64,000 bases of DNA from Jiangella asiatica (GTDB lineage Bacteria; Actinomycetota; Actinomycetes; Jiangellales; Jiangellaceae). The stretch is taken from NCBI RefSeq assembly GCF_004349065.1, contig NZ_SMKZ01000021.1, positions 52,827 to 116,826 of the forward strand. The letters run 5' to 3'. The stretch's first letter is position 1. Each line of letters begins with the position of its first letter. The notes below the pieces were generated by a model, which was given only the letters and a program-made list of their open reading frames with translations, was not told where the DNA came from and searched no databases. Below are positions 1 through 9,189 of the stretch, piece after piece. The position numbers and the translations under genes are program-made.

Positions 1-1328
1 CGCCGGGCGGGGTCGGTCAGGTAACCCAGCTCGTCCATGAGCCGCTCGGCGTAGAGCGCCCAGCCCTCCGTCATCGCGCTGACCGAGCCGAGGCTCACCT
101 GGTACCGCGAGAGCGCCTGCGCCGAGTGCACCCACTGCGCGAACTGCAGGTGATGGCCCGGCACGCCCTCGTGGTACCACGTGCTGACCAGGCCCCACAC
201 CGGAAACCGGGTCTCGCCGAGCGTCGGCAGCCAGGTCCGGCCCGGCCGGGAGAAGTCCAGCGCCGGCCGGGTGTAGTACGGCGCCGCCGCGCTGCCCGGC
301 GGGGCGATCATGGCCTCGACCCGCTTCACCGGCTCGGCGAGGTCGACGTGCGTGCCGTCCAGGTCGGCCATCGCCTGGTCCATGAGGCCCTGCAGCCAGG
401 CCCGGACCTCGTCGACGCCCTCGATCGCCTCGCCGTGCTGGTCCAGGTGACGCATCACTGCCAGCGGTGTGTGGCCGGACAGCACCGCCTCGGCCGCCTG
501 CTTCATCTCGTCGTTCAGCCGGTGGAACTCCGCCCAGCCGTAGGCATAGGCGTCTTCCAGGTCCAGGGTGCTGCCCGCCCAGCGGCGCACCCACATCTCG
601 TACCGCTCGCGGCCGACGGCGTCCGGCGTGCCGGCCGCGACGGGCAGGTAGCTGCCGGCCAGGTAGTCGCGCAGCTCGGCCAGTCCGGCCGTCGCCTCCG
701 CGGCGGCCGTGGTGAGCTCGGCGCGCTGGGTGGCCGGTCCCGCGGCGACGAAGGTCGCGTACCAGTCCGCGGCCAACCACGTGTCGATCTGCTCGACGAC
801 GGTCTCGACCTGGCGCGGCGCCGCCAGCAGCCGCCGCTCGACGCCCGTGCGCAGCGACTGCTCGTAGCCCCGGGCCGCCGCGGGCACGTTGCGCAGCCGC
901 CGGCCGACGGCGGCCCAGTCGTCGTCGGTGACGGTGGGCATGAGCAGGAAGACCGAGCGCAGCGACTGCACCGGCGAGAAGAGGTTGCTGACGTCGCGCA
1001 GCCCTTCGCCGGCGTCGTGGACGGCCAGCGCCGCGGACAGCCGCTCGCGCAGGAGCCGGGCCGCGCGCCGCTCCTCGACCGGCAGGCCGTCGCCGCCGGG
1101 GTCGCCCCCGCCGGCCGCCCGTGCCGCGGCCTCGGCCGCGTCGAGGTCCGCGAGGGTCGACCGGTCGGCCTCGGCGACCGCGTCCAGGCCCTCCGGTGAG
1201 AGGTCGGGGAGGGTGTCGATGCCGGGACGGATGCCCAGGGCCGTCCCGATGATGGGGTTCAGGTCGGCCATCGTCTCGACGTGGTCGTCGGCGATGCGGC
1301 GCGGTGTGAGTGCGTTGTCCTGCGGCAC
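1..1328 (-). CDS. DUF885 family protein (3' end outside window)
   Basis: About 442 codons of a DUF885 protein are visible; the family is usually 550-600 residues, so the C-terminus lies beyond the left edge. The family signature HEGVPGHH sits near residues 386-393 and is followed by MTEGWALYAERLM, the two stretches that define this group of putative metal-dependent hydrolases. Their substrates are mostly unknown. I chose the GTG at 1328 because the in-frame segment RIADDHVETMADLNP before the first ATG (1271) matches the usual N-terminus of the family, and a GGGGAT stretch lies just upstream. No signal peptide is visible, so it is probably cytoplasmic. It is divergent from the GH97 gene with about 150 bp between them. 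Family assignment is firm; function is not. Confidence 0.85.
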   Translation of the reverse strand, partial: MPQDNALTPRRIADDHVETMADLNPIIGTALGIRPGIDTLPDLSPEGLDAVAEADRSTLADLDAAEAAARAAGGGDPGGDGLPVEERRAARLLRERLSAALAVHDAGEGLRDVSNLFSPVQSLRSVFLLMPTVTDDDWAAVGRRLRNVPAAARGYEQSLRTGVERRLLAAPRQVETVVEQIDTWLAADWYATFVAAGPATQRAELTTAAAEATAGLAELRDYLAGSYLPVAAGTPDAVGRERYEMWVRRWAGSTLDLEDAYAYGWAEFHRLNDEMKQAAEAVLSGHTPLAVMRHLDQHGEAIEGVDEVRAWLQGLMDQAMADLDGTHVDLAEPVKRVEAMIAPPGSAAAPYYTRPALDFSRPGRTWLPTLGETRFPVWGLVSTWYHEGVPGHHLQFAQWVHSAQALSRYQVSLGSVSAMTEGWALYAERLMDELGYLTDPAR

Positions 1329-1481
1329 CGGCCCATCATCCCCGATGGCGTGCCGAGCCGGGTCGGCGGGCCGTCGCGGCCCGTGGACAGGGCCTTGCAC
1401 GATGATCACTCGAGCCAATATGTTCGATTCTGCGCGATTTCGGGACAATGTGGTCGACTTCGAAATCGGAGGTCAGAGTCC

Positions 1482-4202
1482 GTGAACCGACCGTCGAAGA
1501 CCCCTCTCACGGCCGCCGTCGTGACTTCCCTGCTCTGCGCCGGGCTTCTCGCCGCTCCGGCCGCGGCCCAACCTCCAACCGAGCCGCCGACTCCCGCCGC
1601 GGGCTCGTGGACGGTGCAGGCGCCACCCGTCTCGGGCGTCGAGCGACTGTCGGCCGAGGTCGCGCTGGACGAGAACGGTGCCCCCACGCTGAGCGTCAGT
1701 GCCGGCGACCGGGTCGTGCTGCCGCCGTCGCCGATCGGAATCGTCACCGACGGCGCCGACCTGTCCACCGGCCTGCGCCTCATCGACCGCGCCGAGCGCT
1801 CGGTGACCGAGAGCTACACCATGACGACCGGCAAGAACACCCAGCGGCACGCCGTGATGCGGGAGGCCACCCTGTCCTTCGCCGGTGCTGGCGACGCCGA
1901 GCTGGACCTTGTGGTCCGGGTGGCCCCGGACGGCGTGGCCTACCGGTACGAGCTGCCCGACCGCGACGGCACCACCGTCGTCACCGGCGAGACGTCCAGC
2001 TGGCAGCTGCCCAACGACGCACCCGCGTGGCTCCTGCCGTACACGTCCTGGTACGAGGAACCGCGCGCCCAGACGACAGCGGGAGCCGCCGCCACCGGCA
2101 GCTACGGCCACCCGGCGCTGTTCGACGTCGGCGGCATGTACGTGCTGCTCACAGAGTCCGGGCTGAGCTCGGCCTATCCCGGCGCCTACCTCGACACCAC
2201 GGCAGGGACCGGGCGGTACGCCATCGGCCTGGTCGAGGAGCAGGTGGTCGCCGACGGCGAGCTGGACACGCCGTGGCGCACCGCGATCGTGGGCGACCTC
2301 GCCACCGTCACCGAGTCGACGCTGGTCGACGACCTTGCGCCGCCGTCGCAGGTCGAGGACACGTCGTGGATCCGGCCGGGCCGGGTGGCCTGGTCGTGGC
2401 TGCCGGAGCACTCCAGCCCGCGCGACTTCGAGCGGCAGAAGGACTACGTCGACTACGCCGCCGCGCACGGCTGGCCGTACACGCTGGTGGACGAGGGCTG
2501 GAGCGACGCATGGGTGCCCGAGCTGGTCCGCTACGCGCGAGCGAAGGGCGTCGAGATCCTGCTGTGGTACCGGTGGACCGACGTCGACACGCAGGAGGAG
2601 ATGGACGCGGAGTTCTCTCGCATCGCGGTCTGGGGCGTCAAGGGCGTGAAGCTCGACTTCATGAACACCGGCGCGCCGACCCACGGTGAGAGCGCCGCGC
2701 GGCACGCCTGGTACGAGCAGGTCCTGCGCGAGACCGCAGAACACCGGCTGCTGGTCAACTTCCACGGCTCGACCATCCCGAAGGGGCTGCAGCGCACCTG
2801 GCCGCATCTGATGTCGTACGAGGCCGTGCGCGGCGCGGAGTACTACTCCTTCGCCGGCGACCCGCGGGTGACGCCGTCGTACAACACGATGCTGCCGTTC
2901 ACCCGCAATGTCGCGGGGTCGATGGACTACACGCCGATGACGTTCGGCCAGACGTCGCGGTCGAGCTCCGACGGGCACGAGCTCGGCCTGTCAGTGGCAT
3001 TCGAGACCGGGCTGCTGCACCTGGCCGAGATGCCCGAGGTGCTGGCCACCCGGCCAGAGGCGGAGCGCTACCTCGACCAGGTGCCCACCGTCTGGGACGA
3101 GACGTCCCTGGTCAGCGGCGCGCCCGGCGATCACGCGGTCATCGCCCGGCGCGCGGGCGAGCGGTGGTTCGTCGGCGGCATCGTGGGCGGCGCCGGCCGC
3201 GAGGTCGAGGTACCGCTCGACTTCACCGGCGGCGGGCGGTGGCTGGTCGAGACCGTCACCGACGACGGCAGCGGCGGGCTCGTCCGCACCGCGACCACCC
3301 TCACCGCCCGCCAGACGCTCACCGTCCCCGTCGTCGAGAACGGCGGCTTCGCCGCGGTGCTGTGCCGGGCCACCGACGGCCGCACCACCTGCGACGAACC
3401 CGTGCACACGGTGCCCGCCAGCACGCTGGTGATCGAGCCGGGCGAGGCCGTGGTGCGGCCCGGCGACTCCGTCACCGTCAGCGCGACGTTCACCCTCGAC
3501 GAGGGCGACCCGGTGCGCCGAGTGACCATGACGCCGGTCCCGCCGGCGGGGTGGGTGGCAGACGGCGACCCGCAGCGGCGCCCGCGGCTGGCCGCCGGCG
3601 AGCCGCTGACCGGGACCTGGACGTTCACCGCGGCCGAGGACACCGCATCCGGCTTCGTCGACCTGCCGGTGGTGGTCGAGTTCGACCAGAATCCGGCCAC
3701 CACCCGGCGACGGGTCCACGTCGAGCAGGCGGTACGGGCACTGGTCCCGCCGCCCGCGCCCAGCGGCGTTGTCCCGGTCAGCGATCTGGCCTTCATCGCC
3801 GAGACGAACGGCTGGGGTCCGGTGGAGCGCGACGCCTCCAACGGCGAGGCCGACGGTGGCGACGGCGCCCCGCTGACCATCGGCGGCACCCAGTACGCCA
3901 GTGGCCTGGGGGTCCATGCCGTGTCCGGTATCACGATCTACCTGGGCGGCGCCTGCGACCGCTTCACCGCACAGGTCGGCGTCGACGACGAGGTCGGCGA
4001 CCAGGGCACGGTGACGTTCAATGTGAGTGGCGACGGCGACGACCTCGCCGGAACCGACGTCATCACCGGCAGTGCCGGCGCCACCGCCATGGACGTGGAC
4101 GTCAGCGGCGTCGAGCTGCTGACCCTCGAGGTCGGTGACGGCGGCGACGGCATCAACTTCGACCACGCCGACTGGGCCGACGCCACGCTCGGCTGCACCT
4201 GA
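1482..4202 (+). CDS. Secreted GH97 glycoside hydrolase with NPCBM domain
   Basis: A 906-residue exported alpha-glycosidase. The GTG at 1482 follows a GGAGGT site (1468-1473) at 8 nt and begins a signal peptide (NRPSK, then a hydrophobic stretch ending APAAAQ near residue 29). The GH97 N-terminal beta domain covers roughly residues 40-290. The catalytic barrel follows, with WSWLPEH near 304, TLVDEGW near 333 and VKLDF with Asp392. A GH97 C-terminal domain, a NEW3-like beta domain and a C-terminal NPCBM domain (about 770-906, ending in a Cys) come after it. In GH97, an Asp at the KxD position is the nucleophile of the retaining, alpha-galactosidase-type branch, which is my preferred reading; alpha-glucosidase is the alternative. 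An 8-bp inverted repeat (1435-1442/1461-1468) lies in the leader next to the ribosome binding site. Confidence 0.9.
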   Translation: MNRPSKTPLTAAVVTSLLCAGLLAAPAAAQPPTEPPTPAAGSWTVQAPPVSGVERLSAEVALDENGAPTLSVSAGDRVVLPPSPIGIVTDGADLSTGLRLIDRAERSVTESYTMTTGKNTQRHAVMREATLSFAGAGDAELDLVVRVAPDGVAYRYELPDRDGTTVVTGETSSWQLPNDAPAWLLPYTSWYEEPRAQTTAGAAATGSYGHPALFDVGGMYVLLTESGLSSAYPGAYLDTTAGTGRYAIGLVEEQVVADGELDTPWRTAIVGDLATVTESTLVDDLAPPSQVEDTSWIRPGRVAWSWLPEHSSPRDFERQKDYVDYAAAHGWPYTLVDEGWSDAWVPELVRYARAKGVEILLWYRWTDVDTQEEMDAEFSRIAVWGVKGVKLDFMNTGAPTHGESAARHAWYEQVLRETAEHRLLVNFHGSTIPKGLQRTWPHLMSYEAVRGAEYYSFAGDPRVTPSYNTMLPFTRNVAGSMDYTPMTFGQTSRSSSDGHELGLSVAFETGLLHLAEMPEVLATRPEAERYLDQVPTVWDETSLVSGAPGDHAVIARRAGERWFVGGIVGGAGREVEVPLDFTGGGRWLVETVTDDGSGGLVRTATTLTARQTLTVPVVENGGFAAVLCRATDGRTTCDEPVHTVPASTLVIEPGEAVVRPGDSVTVSATFTLDEGDPVRRVTMTPVPPAGWVADGDPQRRPRLAAGEPLTGTWTFTAAEDTASGFVDLPVVVEFDQNPATTRRRVHVEQAVRALVPPPAPSGVVPVSDLAFIAETNGWGPVERDASNGEADGGDGAPLTIGGTQYASGLGVHAVSGITIYLGGACDRFTAQVGVDDEVGDQGTVTFNVSGDGDDLAGTDVITGSAGATAMDVDVSGVELLTLEVGDGGDGINFDHADWADATLGCT

Positions 4203-4226
4203 GCCGAACCCGGCTCGGCCGCGGCC

Positions 4227-4649
4227 TCAGCCCGCGGCCACGGTGTCACCGCGGAGCTGGTCCGGCGCGTCCGGGGCCGGCTCCGCGGGGTCGGCGCCGG
4301 TGCGCACGATGCGGTTGGCGGCGTCGACGTGCACGACGCGCGGCTGGAGCCGCCGCGCCTCGGCGTCGTCGAACATGCCGTACGTGATGAGGATCACCAG
4401 GTCGCCGGGCTGGACCAACCGGGCCGCGGCGCCGTTGATGCCGATGACGCCGGAGCCGCGCGGGCCGGCGATGGCATAGGTGGTCAGGCGGGCGCCGTTG
4501 GTGATGTCGACGATGTCGACCTGCTCGCCGGGCAGGAGGTCCGCCGCGTCGAGGAGGTCCTCGTCGACCGTGACCGATCCCACATAGTGCAGGTCGGCTT
4601 GCGTCACGGTGGCGCGGTGGATCTTGCCCTTCATCATGGTGCGGAACAC
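4227..4649 (-). CDS. panD: Aspartate 1-decarboxylase PanD
   Basis: Pyruvoyl-dependent aspartate decarboxylase that makes beta-alanine for pantothenate and CoA synthesis. The proenzyme cleaves itself between Gly24 and Ser25, and here the HYVGS motif gives exactly Gly24-Ser25 when translation starts at GTG 4649. That GTG has an AGGAG site 5 nt upstream; a GTG two codons earlier (4655) has no site and would break the numbering. The segment [17 protein letters not shown] is diagnostic. The protein has 140 residues, with a short acidic C-terminal tail beyond the usual ~127. It is the last gene of a leftward operon, 2 nt after the stop of the PH-domain gene. No other pantothenate gene is in the window. 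Confidence 0.96.
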   Translation of the reverse strand: MFRTMMKGKIHRATVTQADLHYVGSVTVDEDLLDAADLLPGEQVDIVDITNGARLTTYAIAGPRGSGVIGINGAAARLVQPGDLVILITYGMFDDAEARRLQPRVVHVDAANRIVRTGADPAEPAPDAPDQLRGDTVAAG

Positions 4650-4651
4650 TG

Positions 4652-6199
4652 TCACTCCTGGTCTCGCTCGCTCGATGCGGTCGGGTTACCGTCACCGTCG
4701 GCGTCGCCGTCTCGGTCGGAACCGGCGAACCGGTACCTCGCCATCCATTGTTCTGGAACATCGACCTTGCGCGCCACCCGGGAGCGCTCGGTCTGCCCGT
4801 CGACGATCTGCCGGGCCTCGGCGGCGTACCGGTGCCGGATGACCGCGTCGACCGGGCCGGGTGTGGTGTCGACGTGCACGGTGGCCAGCCCCAGCCGTCG
4901 CTGGACCGGCCCCTGGTTGATGCGCACGCTCTGGGCCTTCGCGTGCGGCACCGCGGTCAGGTTGCGGTACAGCACGCCCTCGCGCACGACGACGACGTGA
5001 TCGTCGAAGCCGTAGGCCAGCCGTTTCCACCCGAACGGACGCAGCCAGCGCGCCGGCCGCGGCGCCGTCGACAACGGCACAGCCAACGGGTCGGACCCGG
5101 GCAGCACCTGCCGGAGCACCTCCGCGGCCTCGTCGAACGTTGCGACCGGCAGCAACGTGGAGGTGCGCTGACTGTCGTCAGTGGATTCTCCGGAGTATCC
5201 CGCGACGTCCACGTCCAGCCTCACCCAACCCTTCACCCTCCACAACAACGGCTGGCGCAGTGCTACTCCCTGGACCCGGCCCGGGGGCACGGTCTGGTGC
5301 TGGGTGTCCAGCAGGCCCTTGCGGATGCGGTAGCCGTCGGGCGACTCGGCCAGGACGAAGCCGAAGTTGCGGCCGAGCTGGTTCCACAGGGCGGCACCGA
5401 TCGCGATGATGCCGGGCAGCATCGACCACGCCACCCCCATCGTCGCCGTACGGTTCGGCACGAACGCGAAGGCCACCCCCATCCCCACGAGGATCACCAG
5501 GCCCATGACGAACACGCCGGACAGCACCGTCGACCACACCAACCGGTCCAGCGGCACCTGGTGCACCACCCGCTCCGGCGCCTCCGGGGTGTCCGCGTCG
5601 ATGCCGGCGGCTCGGGCCAGCAGCTCGGCCCGCAGCCGGACCGCGTCGTCGACGGCGAGGTATTGCAGCGGCGCCTCGGCCTTGCCGCCGCCGGCCACCT
5701 CCAGCCGCAGCTCCGACACCCCCAGCAGGCGACCGGCCAGCGGCCGGTTGATGTCGACCGCCTGCAATCGGTCGAGCCGGACCCGCCGCGAGCGCCGGTT
5801 GAGCATGCCGGAGTCGATGCGCAGGGCGTCCCCGTCGAAGCCGTAGCGGGTGAACCACCACGACAACAGTCCGGTGACCATGCCGAGAATCGCGATGCCG
5901 ACGACGGTGATGCCGAACCGGCCCATCTCACCGGAGCGCAGCGCGTCCTGACCGCCGAAGGCGATGGCCGCGGCCAGGAACGCCCAGCCGCGCAGCAGCG
6001 GCGTCAGCGGATGCAGCCGCTTGAAGTGCTCCGGCGTCGGGTCGACTCGGGACGCCTTGCCGGAGGGCTCGCTCGTCTCGTCGTCGCCCGCGGCGTCGGG
6101 TCGCACCCCGCTCACAGAGTCCTCGGGTCGCACTCCGCTCACAGAGTCCTCGGGTCGCACTCCGTTCACCGAGTCGCCAGGGCGCTCCCCGTCGCTCAC
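4652..6199 (-). CDS. PH domain-containing membrane protein, YdbT-like
   Basis: A 515-residue membrane protein with two or more bacterial PH (bPH2) domains, like Bacillus YdbT. Hydrophobic pairs lie near residues 75-130 and 230-290, each followed by a domain of the form [22 protein letters not shown] 6199 overlaps the TGA of the preceding gene by 4 bp (GTGA), so the two are translationally coupled; they form the usual YdbS/YdbT pair. In Bacillus this pair is linked to resistance to some membrane-active peptides, but the role in actinobacteria is unknown. An N-terminal tail of about 50 residues contains three near-identical 9-residue repeats (GVRPEDSVS) encoded by 27-bp DNA repeats, an unusual low-complexity insertion. 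An upstream in-frame extension to 6496 exists but would lie inside the neighbouring gene. Confidence 0.85.
   Translation of the reverse strand: MSDGERPGDSVNGVRPEDSVSGVRPEDSVSGVRPDAAGDDETSEPSGKASRVDPTPEHFKRLHPLTPLLRGWAFLAAAIAFGGQDALRSGEMGRFGITVVGIAILGMVTGLLSWWFTRYGFDGDALRIDSGMLNRRSRRVRLDRLQAVDINRPLAGRLLGVSELRLEVAGGGKAEAPLQYLAVDDAVRLRAELLARAAGIDADTPEAPERVVHQVPLDRLVWSTVLSGVFVMGLVILVGMGVAFAFVPNRTATMGVAWSMLPGIIAIGAALWNQLGRNFGFVLAESPDGYRIRKGLLDTQHQTVPPGRVQGVALRQPLLWRVKGWVRLDVDVAGYSGESTDDSQRTSTLLPVATFDEAAEVLRQVLPGSDPLAVPLSTAPRPARWLRPFGWKRLAYGFDDHVVVVREGVLYRNLTAVPHAKAQSVRINQGPVQRRLGLATVHVDTTPGPVDAVIRHRYAAEARQIVDGQTERSRVARKVDVPEQWMARYRFAGSDRDGDADGDGNPTASSERDQE
6098..6178 (-). repeat. Three 27-bp tandem repeats inside the YdbT-like gene
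   Basis: Units at 6098-6124, 6125-6151 and 6152-6178. The first two differ at one base and the third at a few more. Each encodes GVRPEDSVS or a close variant in the disordered N-terminal tail of the PH-domain protein. Unit length is a multiple of three, so copy number can vary without a frameshift. Confidence 0.9.
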
Positions 6200-6690
6200 A
6201 GACCGGCCGCCTGGGCCTCGCCGAGCGCCGAGAGGCGGTCGCGCAGCCTGGCCGCCTCGGCCGCCGGGAGGCCCGGGATCTTCGCGTCGGTGGCCGGCGA
6301 CGCGGTGTGCAGCTGAACGGTGGCCAGCCCGTACCGGCGCTCCAGCGGCCCGGACGCGACGTCGACGAACTGCATGCGCCCGTATGGCACCACGGTGAGC
6401 TTGCGGTACATCACGCCGTGGGTGACGAGGAGGTCGTCCAGCCGCTCGGCGTAGCCCCAGGCCCGCCAGTTGCGCGGAATGAGCCACAGCCCCCACACCA
6501 GGGCCACCAACCCTCCGGCGAGGGCAACCGCGACCCCGACCTCGTCGAAGAGCAGGCCGAGCCCGACACCCGCGACCGCGGTGCCGATCACCACCGAGAC
6601 GATGAGTACCAGCCGGCGCAGCGAGACGAGCTTGCGCGACACCTGCTGCCAGGCCTCACCGGGTGGCGCGAAGAGCTGGTCCTGATCCAC
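6196..6690 (-). CDS. PH domain-containing membrane protein, YdbS-like
   Basis: A 164-residue protein with two transmembrane helices near residues 27-70, followed by a single bacterial PH domain (YRKLTVVPYGRMQFVDVASGP, the usual core of the YdbS group). It is the first gene of the leftward operon with the YdbT-like protein and panD, and its stop overlaps the next start by 4 bp. The start is a GTG at 6690 with no convincing Shine-Dalgarno sequence, so the transcript may be leaderless. Likely a subunit of a two-component membrane complex with the downstream protein; the biochemical role is unknown. Confidence 0.85.
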   Translation of the reverse strand: MDQDQLFAPPGEAWQQVSRKLVSLRRLVLIVSVVIGTAVAGVGLGLLFDEVGVAVALAGGLVALVWGLWLIPRNWRAWGYAERLDDLLVTHGVMYRKLTVVPYGRMQFVDVASGPLERRYGLATVQLHTASPATDAKIPGLPAAEAARLRDRLSALGEAQAAGL

Positions 6691-6760
6691 GGCACACGAG
6701 GCTACCCCTGTGCCCGGCCATTCGTGGCAGGCGACGGCCGCGGCGCACCGTGGCGCGACC

Positions 6761-7303
6761 TCAGGTCGGTACCAGCTCGCCGGCCTCCAGCGGGACGTCC
6801 AACCGGTTGCCCGGCGGCGCCAGCGGGCAGGTCCAGGCCGGGTCGTAGGCGCAGGATGGGTTGTAGACGAAGTTGAGGTCGACCACGAGGCCCGCGGCGA
6901 CCGAGCCGCCGAGATCGGCCCCCTTCACGGTGTCGAGCAGGTAGCGGCCGCCGCCGTACGTCCGCGCACCGGCCAGGGCGTCCTTGACCGGCACGAAGAC
7001 ACCGCCGCCGTAGGAGTCCAGCCACCAGACGTCGAGATCGCCCAGCGGCAGGTGCAGCCGGCCCACCAGCTCGAACGGCACGACGCCGTCGGTGGCGGTC
7101 GGGACCTCCAGCCGGTGCGGCTCGACCTCGGTGTCGACCGCGACGACGAAGCGCAGTGCGGAGTCGTACGGCGCGTGCCGGAGACCGGCGAACGCGGACC
7201 GGCGCTCCGCCGGTACCGGCGACGCCGGGTGGGTGCGGACCAGCTCGTCGCGGCCCGCGACCCACTCGGCGTGCGCCTGAGCCGGATCGGCCGCCGCGCG
7301 CAC
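6761..7303 (-). CDS. DUF1684 domain-containing protein
   Basis: At least 180 residues of a DUF1684 protein, a cytoplasmic actinobacterial family of unknown activity. The C-terminal half carries the conserved run LNFVYNPSCAYDPAWTCPLAPPGN. The first standard start is GTG 7303, but the in-frame sequence before it reads SSISAFDVLDWRRRVHALYARV, which matches the usual N-terminus of the family, so translation probably starts earlier. No ATG or GTG exists there; a CTG at 7369 overlaps the TGA of the preceding gene (CTGA) and sits 6 nt after GGAGGAGAAGGG. I therefore suspect a CTG start and translational coupling. The lone DUF1684 gene sits at the end of the betaine transporter operon. Confidence 0.8.
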   Translation of the reverse strand: MRAAADPAQAHAEWVAGRDELVRTHPASPVPAERRSAFAGLRHAPYDSALRFVVAVDTEVEPHRLEVPTATDGVVPFELVGRLHLPLGDLDVWWLDSYGGGVFVPVKDALAGARTYGGGRYLLDTVKGADLGGSVAAGLVVDLNFVYNPSCAYDPAWTCPLAPPGNRLDVPLEAGELVPT

Positions 7304-7365
7304 CCTGGCATAGAGCGCGTGAACCCGGCGGCGCCAGTCCAGGACGTCGAAGGCGCTGATGGAGC

Positions 7366-8352
7366 TCAGAGCAGACCCTTCTCCTCCAGGTACGCCTGGG
7401 CCACATCGGGCGCCTGCTGGCGCTCGGCGTCGACCTGGGCGTTCAACGTGGCGAGGTCCTCGGTGGTGAGCACCTCGGCCAGCTGCCCGAGGACCTCGGC
7501 GATCTGCTCGTCCGCGGCGGCCTCGCTGTTCACCACCGGCACGAGGTTGTCGGCCAGCTGGAGCTGCTGGTCGTCCTCGAGCAGCACCAGCTCGAACTGG
7601 TCGAGCGTGCCGTCGGTGGTGCCGACCAGGCCGAGCTGGGCGTCGCCGCGCTGGACGGCCTGCTTGGTCTCACTGGTGCTGAACCCGGTTGCCAGCGGCG
7701 GGTCGACGATGTCGATGCCGTAGACGGACTCCAGGCCCGGCTCGCAGAACGGCCGGTCCGGGCACTCCTCTACCGCCGCCAGCTTGATCGGCTCCCCCAA
7801 CGCACCCAGGTCGGACAGCGTGGTGAGGCCGTTGTCGTCGGCGAACTGCCGCGACACCGCGAACGCGTTCTGGCTGGCCGCGTCGGCCGGGTCGAGGATG
7901 GTGAGCCCGAGCCCTTCGGCCAGCGGCCGGGCCGCCTCGACCGTCTCCTGTGCGTCGGCCGTGGCGACCGGCGCGTCGGCCGGGGCGTCCGGGCCGTTGA
8001 CCGCGGCGTTGAGGTACTCGGCGAACGTGGCCAGGTATTCCGGCACGATGTCGATGTCGCCGCTCTCCAGCGACGGCGCGTAGATCTCGCGGTTGGCCAC
8101 CGACTGGATGTCGACGGAGTAGCCGGCGTCCTCGAGCAGCGCGGCGTACATCTCCTGCATGATCACCATCTCGGTGAAGTTGGCGCCGCCGACGGTGAGG
8201 TCGCCACCGCCCTCGCCGCCATCGGTCGCGGTGGCGTCGCCACCGCCGTCCTCCTCGAACGGATCGTCACTGTCGCCGCACGCCGCGAGCGATAGCGCCA
8301 GCCCTGCTGCCGCCGCGAGCACGGCCACTCGCCTGCGCATGGTAAGGGGCAT
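7366..8352 (-). CDS. Glycine betaine/choline-type ABC transporter substrate-binding lipoprotein
   Basis: A 328-residue OpuC/ProX (OsmF-like) binding protein for quaternary-amine osmolytes such as glycine betaine or choline. ATG 8352 follows GGAAGGTG. The N-terminus is a lipoprotein signal with lipobox LAAC at Cys25, followed by an acidic, Gly-rich linker and then the OpuAC domain (GGANFTEMVIMQEMYA, then DIDIVPEYLATF). It is third in the leftward operon after two permeases, with about 100 bp before it, and the ATPase gene lies on the opposite strand. Which ligand it binds cannot be read from the sequence; the aromatic cage residues were not mapped. Confidence 0.9.
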   Translation of the reverse strand: MPLTMRRRVAVLAAAAGLALSLAACGDSDDPFEEDGGGDATATDGGEGGGDLTVGGANFTEMVIMQEMYAALLEDAGYSVDIQSVANREIYAPSLESGDIDIVPEYLATFAEYLNAAVNGPDAPADAPVATADAQETVEAARPLAEGLGLTILDPADAASQNAFAVSRQFADDNGLTTLSDLGALGEPIKLAAVEECPDRPFCEPGLESVYGIDIVDPPLATGFSTSETKQAVQRGDAQLGLVGTTDGTLDQFELVLLEDDQQLQLADNLVPVVNSEAAADEQIAEVLGQLAEVLTTEDLATLNAQVDAERQQAPDVAQAYLEEKGLL

Positions 8353-8454
8353 CACAGTCACCTTCCGGGTGTCACCTTCTGTGTCCCGTGACAGCGTCGG
8401 GCCGCCACGCGTGTCCGGCGAGCACCTGGACAGCGCCCGCATGCAGTCAGTCAA

Positions 8455-9189
8455 CTACGCGCTACCGACAACCTCTTCCTGAACCAGCGGCATTCCCTGG
8501 TCACGATCGGGTCTCGACGCTCGCCGGCCGGCTCGCCGCATGGGGTCGACCGCGCGTTGCAACAACGCCATCAGCCCTTCGACGGCCAGCGCCAGCGCAC
8601 CGACCATGATCGCTCCACCGACCAGCTCCGGAACGTCCTGCCGGTTGAAGCCGCTGGTGATGATGCGCCCGAGTCCCGGTCCGGAGATCACCGCCGCCAG
8701 CGTGGCCGTCGCCACCACCTGGACGGTCGCCAGCCGGATGCCGCCCATGATCATCGGAATCGCCAGCGGCAGCTCGACCCCGCGCAGCAGCTGTCCGCCG
8801 GCCATGCCCATGCCGCGAGCAGCCTCGACGGCGTCGCGGTCGACCTCGCGCATCCCGACATAGGCATTGGTGAGGATGGGCGGGATGGCGAACAGCACCA
8901 GCGCGATGACGGTGGTCCACATGGACAGGCCCAGCGGCGTCATGTACAGGATCGCCAGGATCGCGAACGTCGGGACCGCCCGGCCCACATTGCTGATGTT
9001 GATGGCCAGTGCCCCGCCCCGGCCGAGGTGGCCCAGCCAGAGCCCCACCGGCAGCGCGACGGCACAGGCGATGACCATGGACAGGAGGGTGATCCACAGG
9101 TGTTCCACCAGCCGAGTGCCGACACCGGTCGGGCCTGACCAGTTGTCTCCGTCGGCCAGCCAGCTCAGGCCGTCGAGCAGCGCGTTCAC
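8455..9189 (-). CDS. Betaine/choline-type ABC transporter permease (second)
   Basis: A 244-residue integral membrane subunit of an OpuB/OpuC-type importer. GTG 9189 overlaps the TGA of the upstream permease by 4 bp. After a short periplasmic head (DNWSGPTGVGTRLVEH) there are about five or six helices, and the EAA loop EAARGMGMAGGQLLRGVELPLAIPM contacts the ATPase. It works with the upstream permease as a heterodimer, with the binding protein at 7366-8352 and the ATPase at 9915-11069. The C-terminal tail is basic and Arg-rich. Confidence 0.9.
   Translation of the reverse strand: MNALLDGLSWLADGDNWSGPTGVGTRLVEHLWITLLSMVIACAVALPVGLWLGHLGRGGALAINISNVGRAVPTFAILAILYMTPLGLSMWTTVIALVLFAIPPILTNAYVGMREVDRDAVEAARGMGMAGGQLLRGVELPLAIPMIMGGIRLATVQVVATATLAAVISGPGLGRIITSGFNRQDVPELVGGAIMVGALALAVEGLMALLQRAVDPMRRAGRRASRPDRDQGMPLVQEEVVGSA

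Noticed and set aside
126..1199. 357-codon plus-strand frame opposite the DUF885 gene
   Set aside because: Antisense shadow. Arg/Gly/Pro-rich, no ribosome binding site, and the opposite strand carries clear DUF885 motifs.
4652..6496. Longer 614-codon version of the YdbT-like protein
   Set aside because: The extra N-terminal part overlaps the YdbS-like gene in another frame and is Arg-rich shadow sequence; the GTGA overlap at 6199 gives the normal start.
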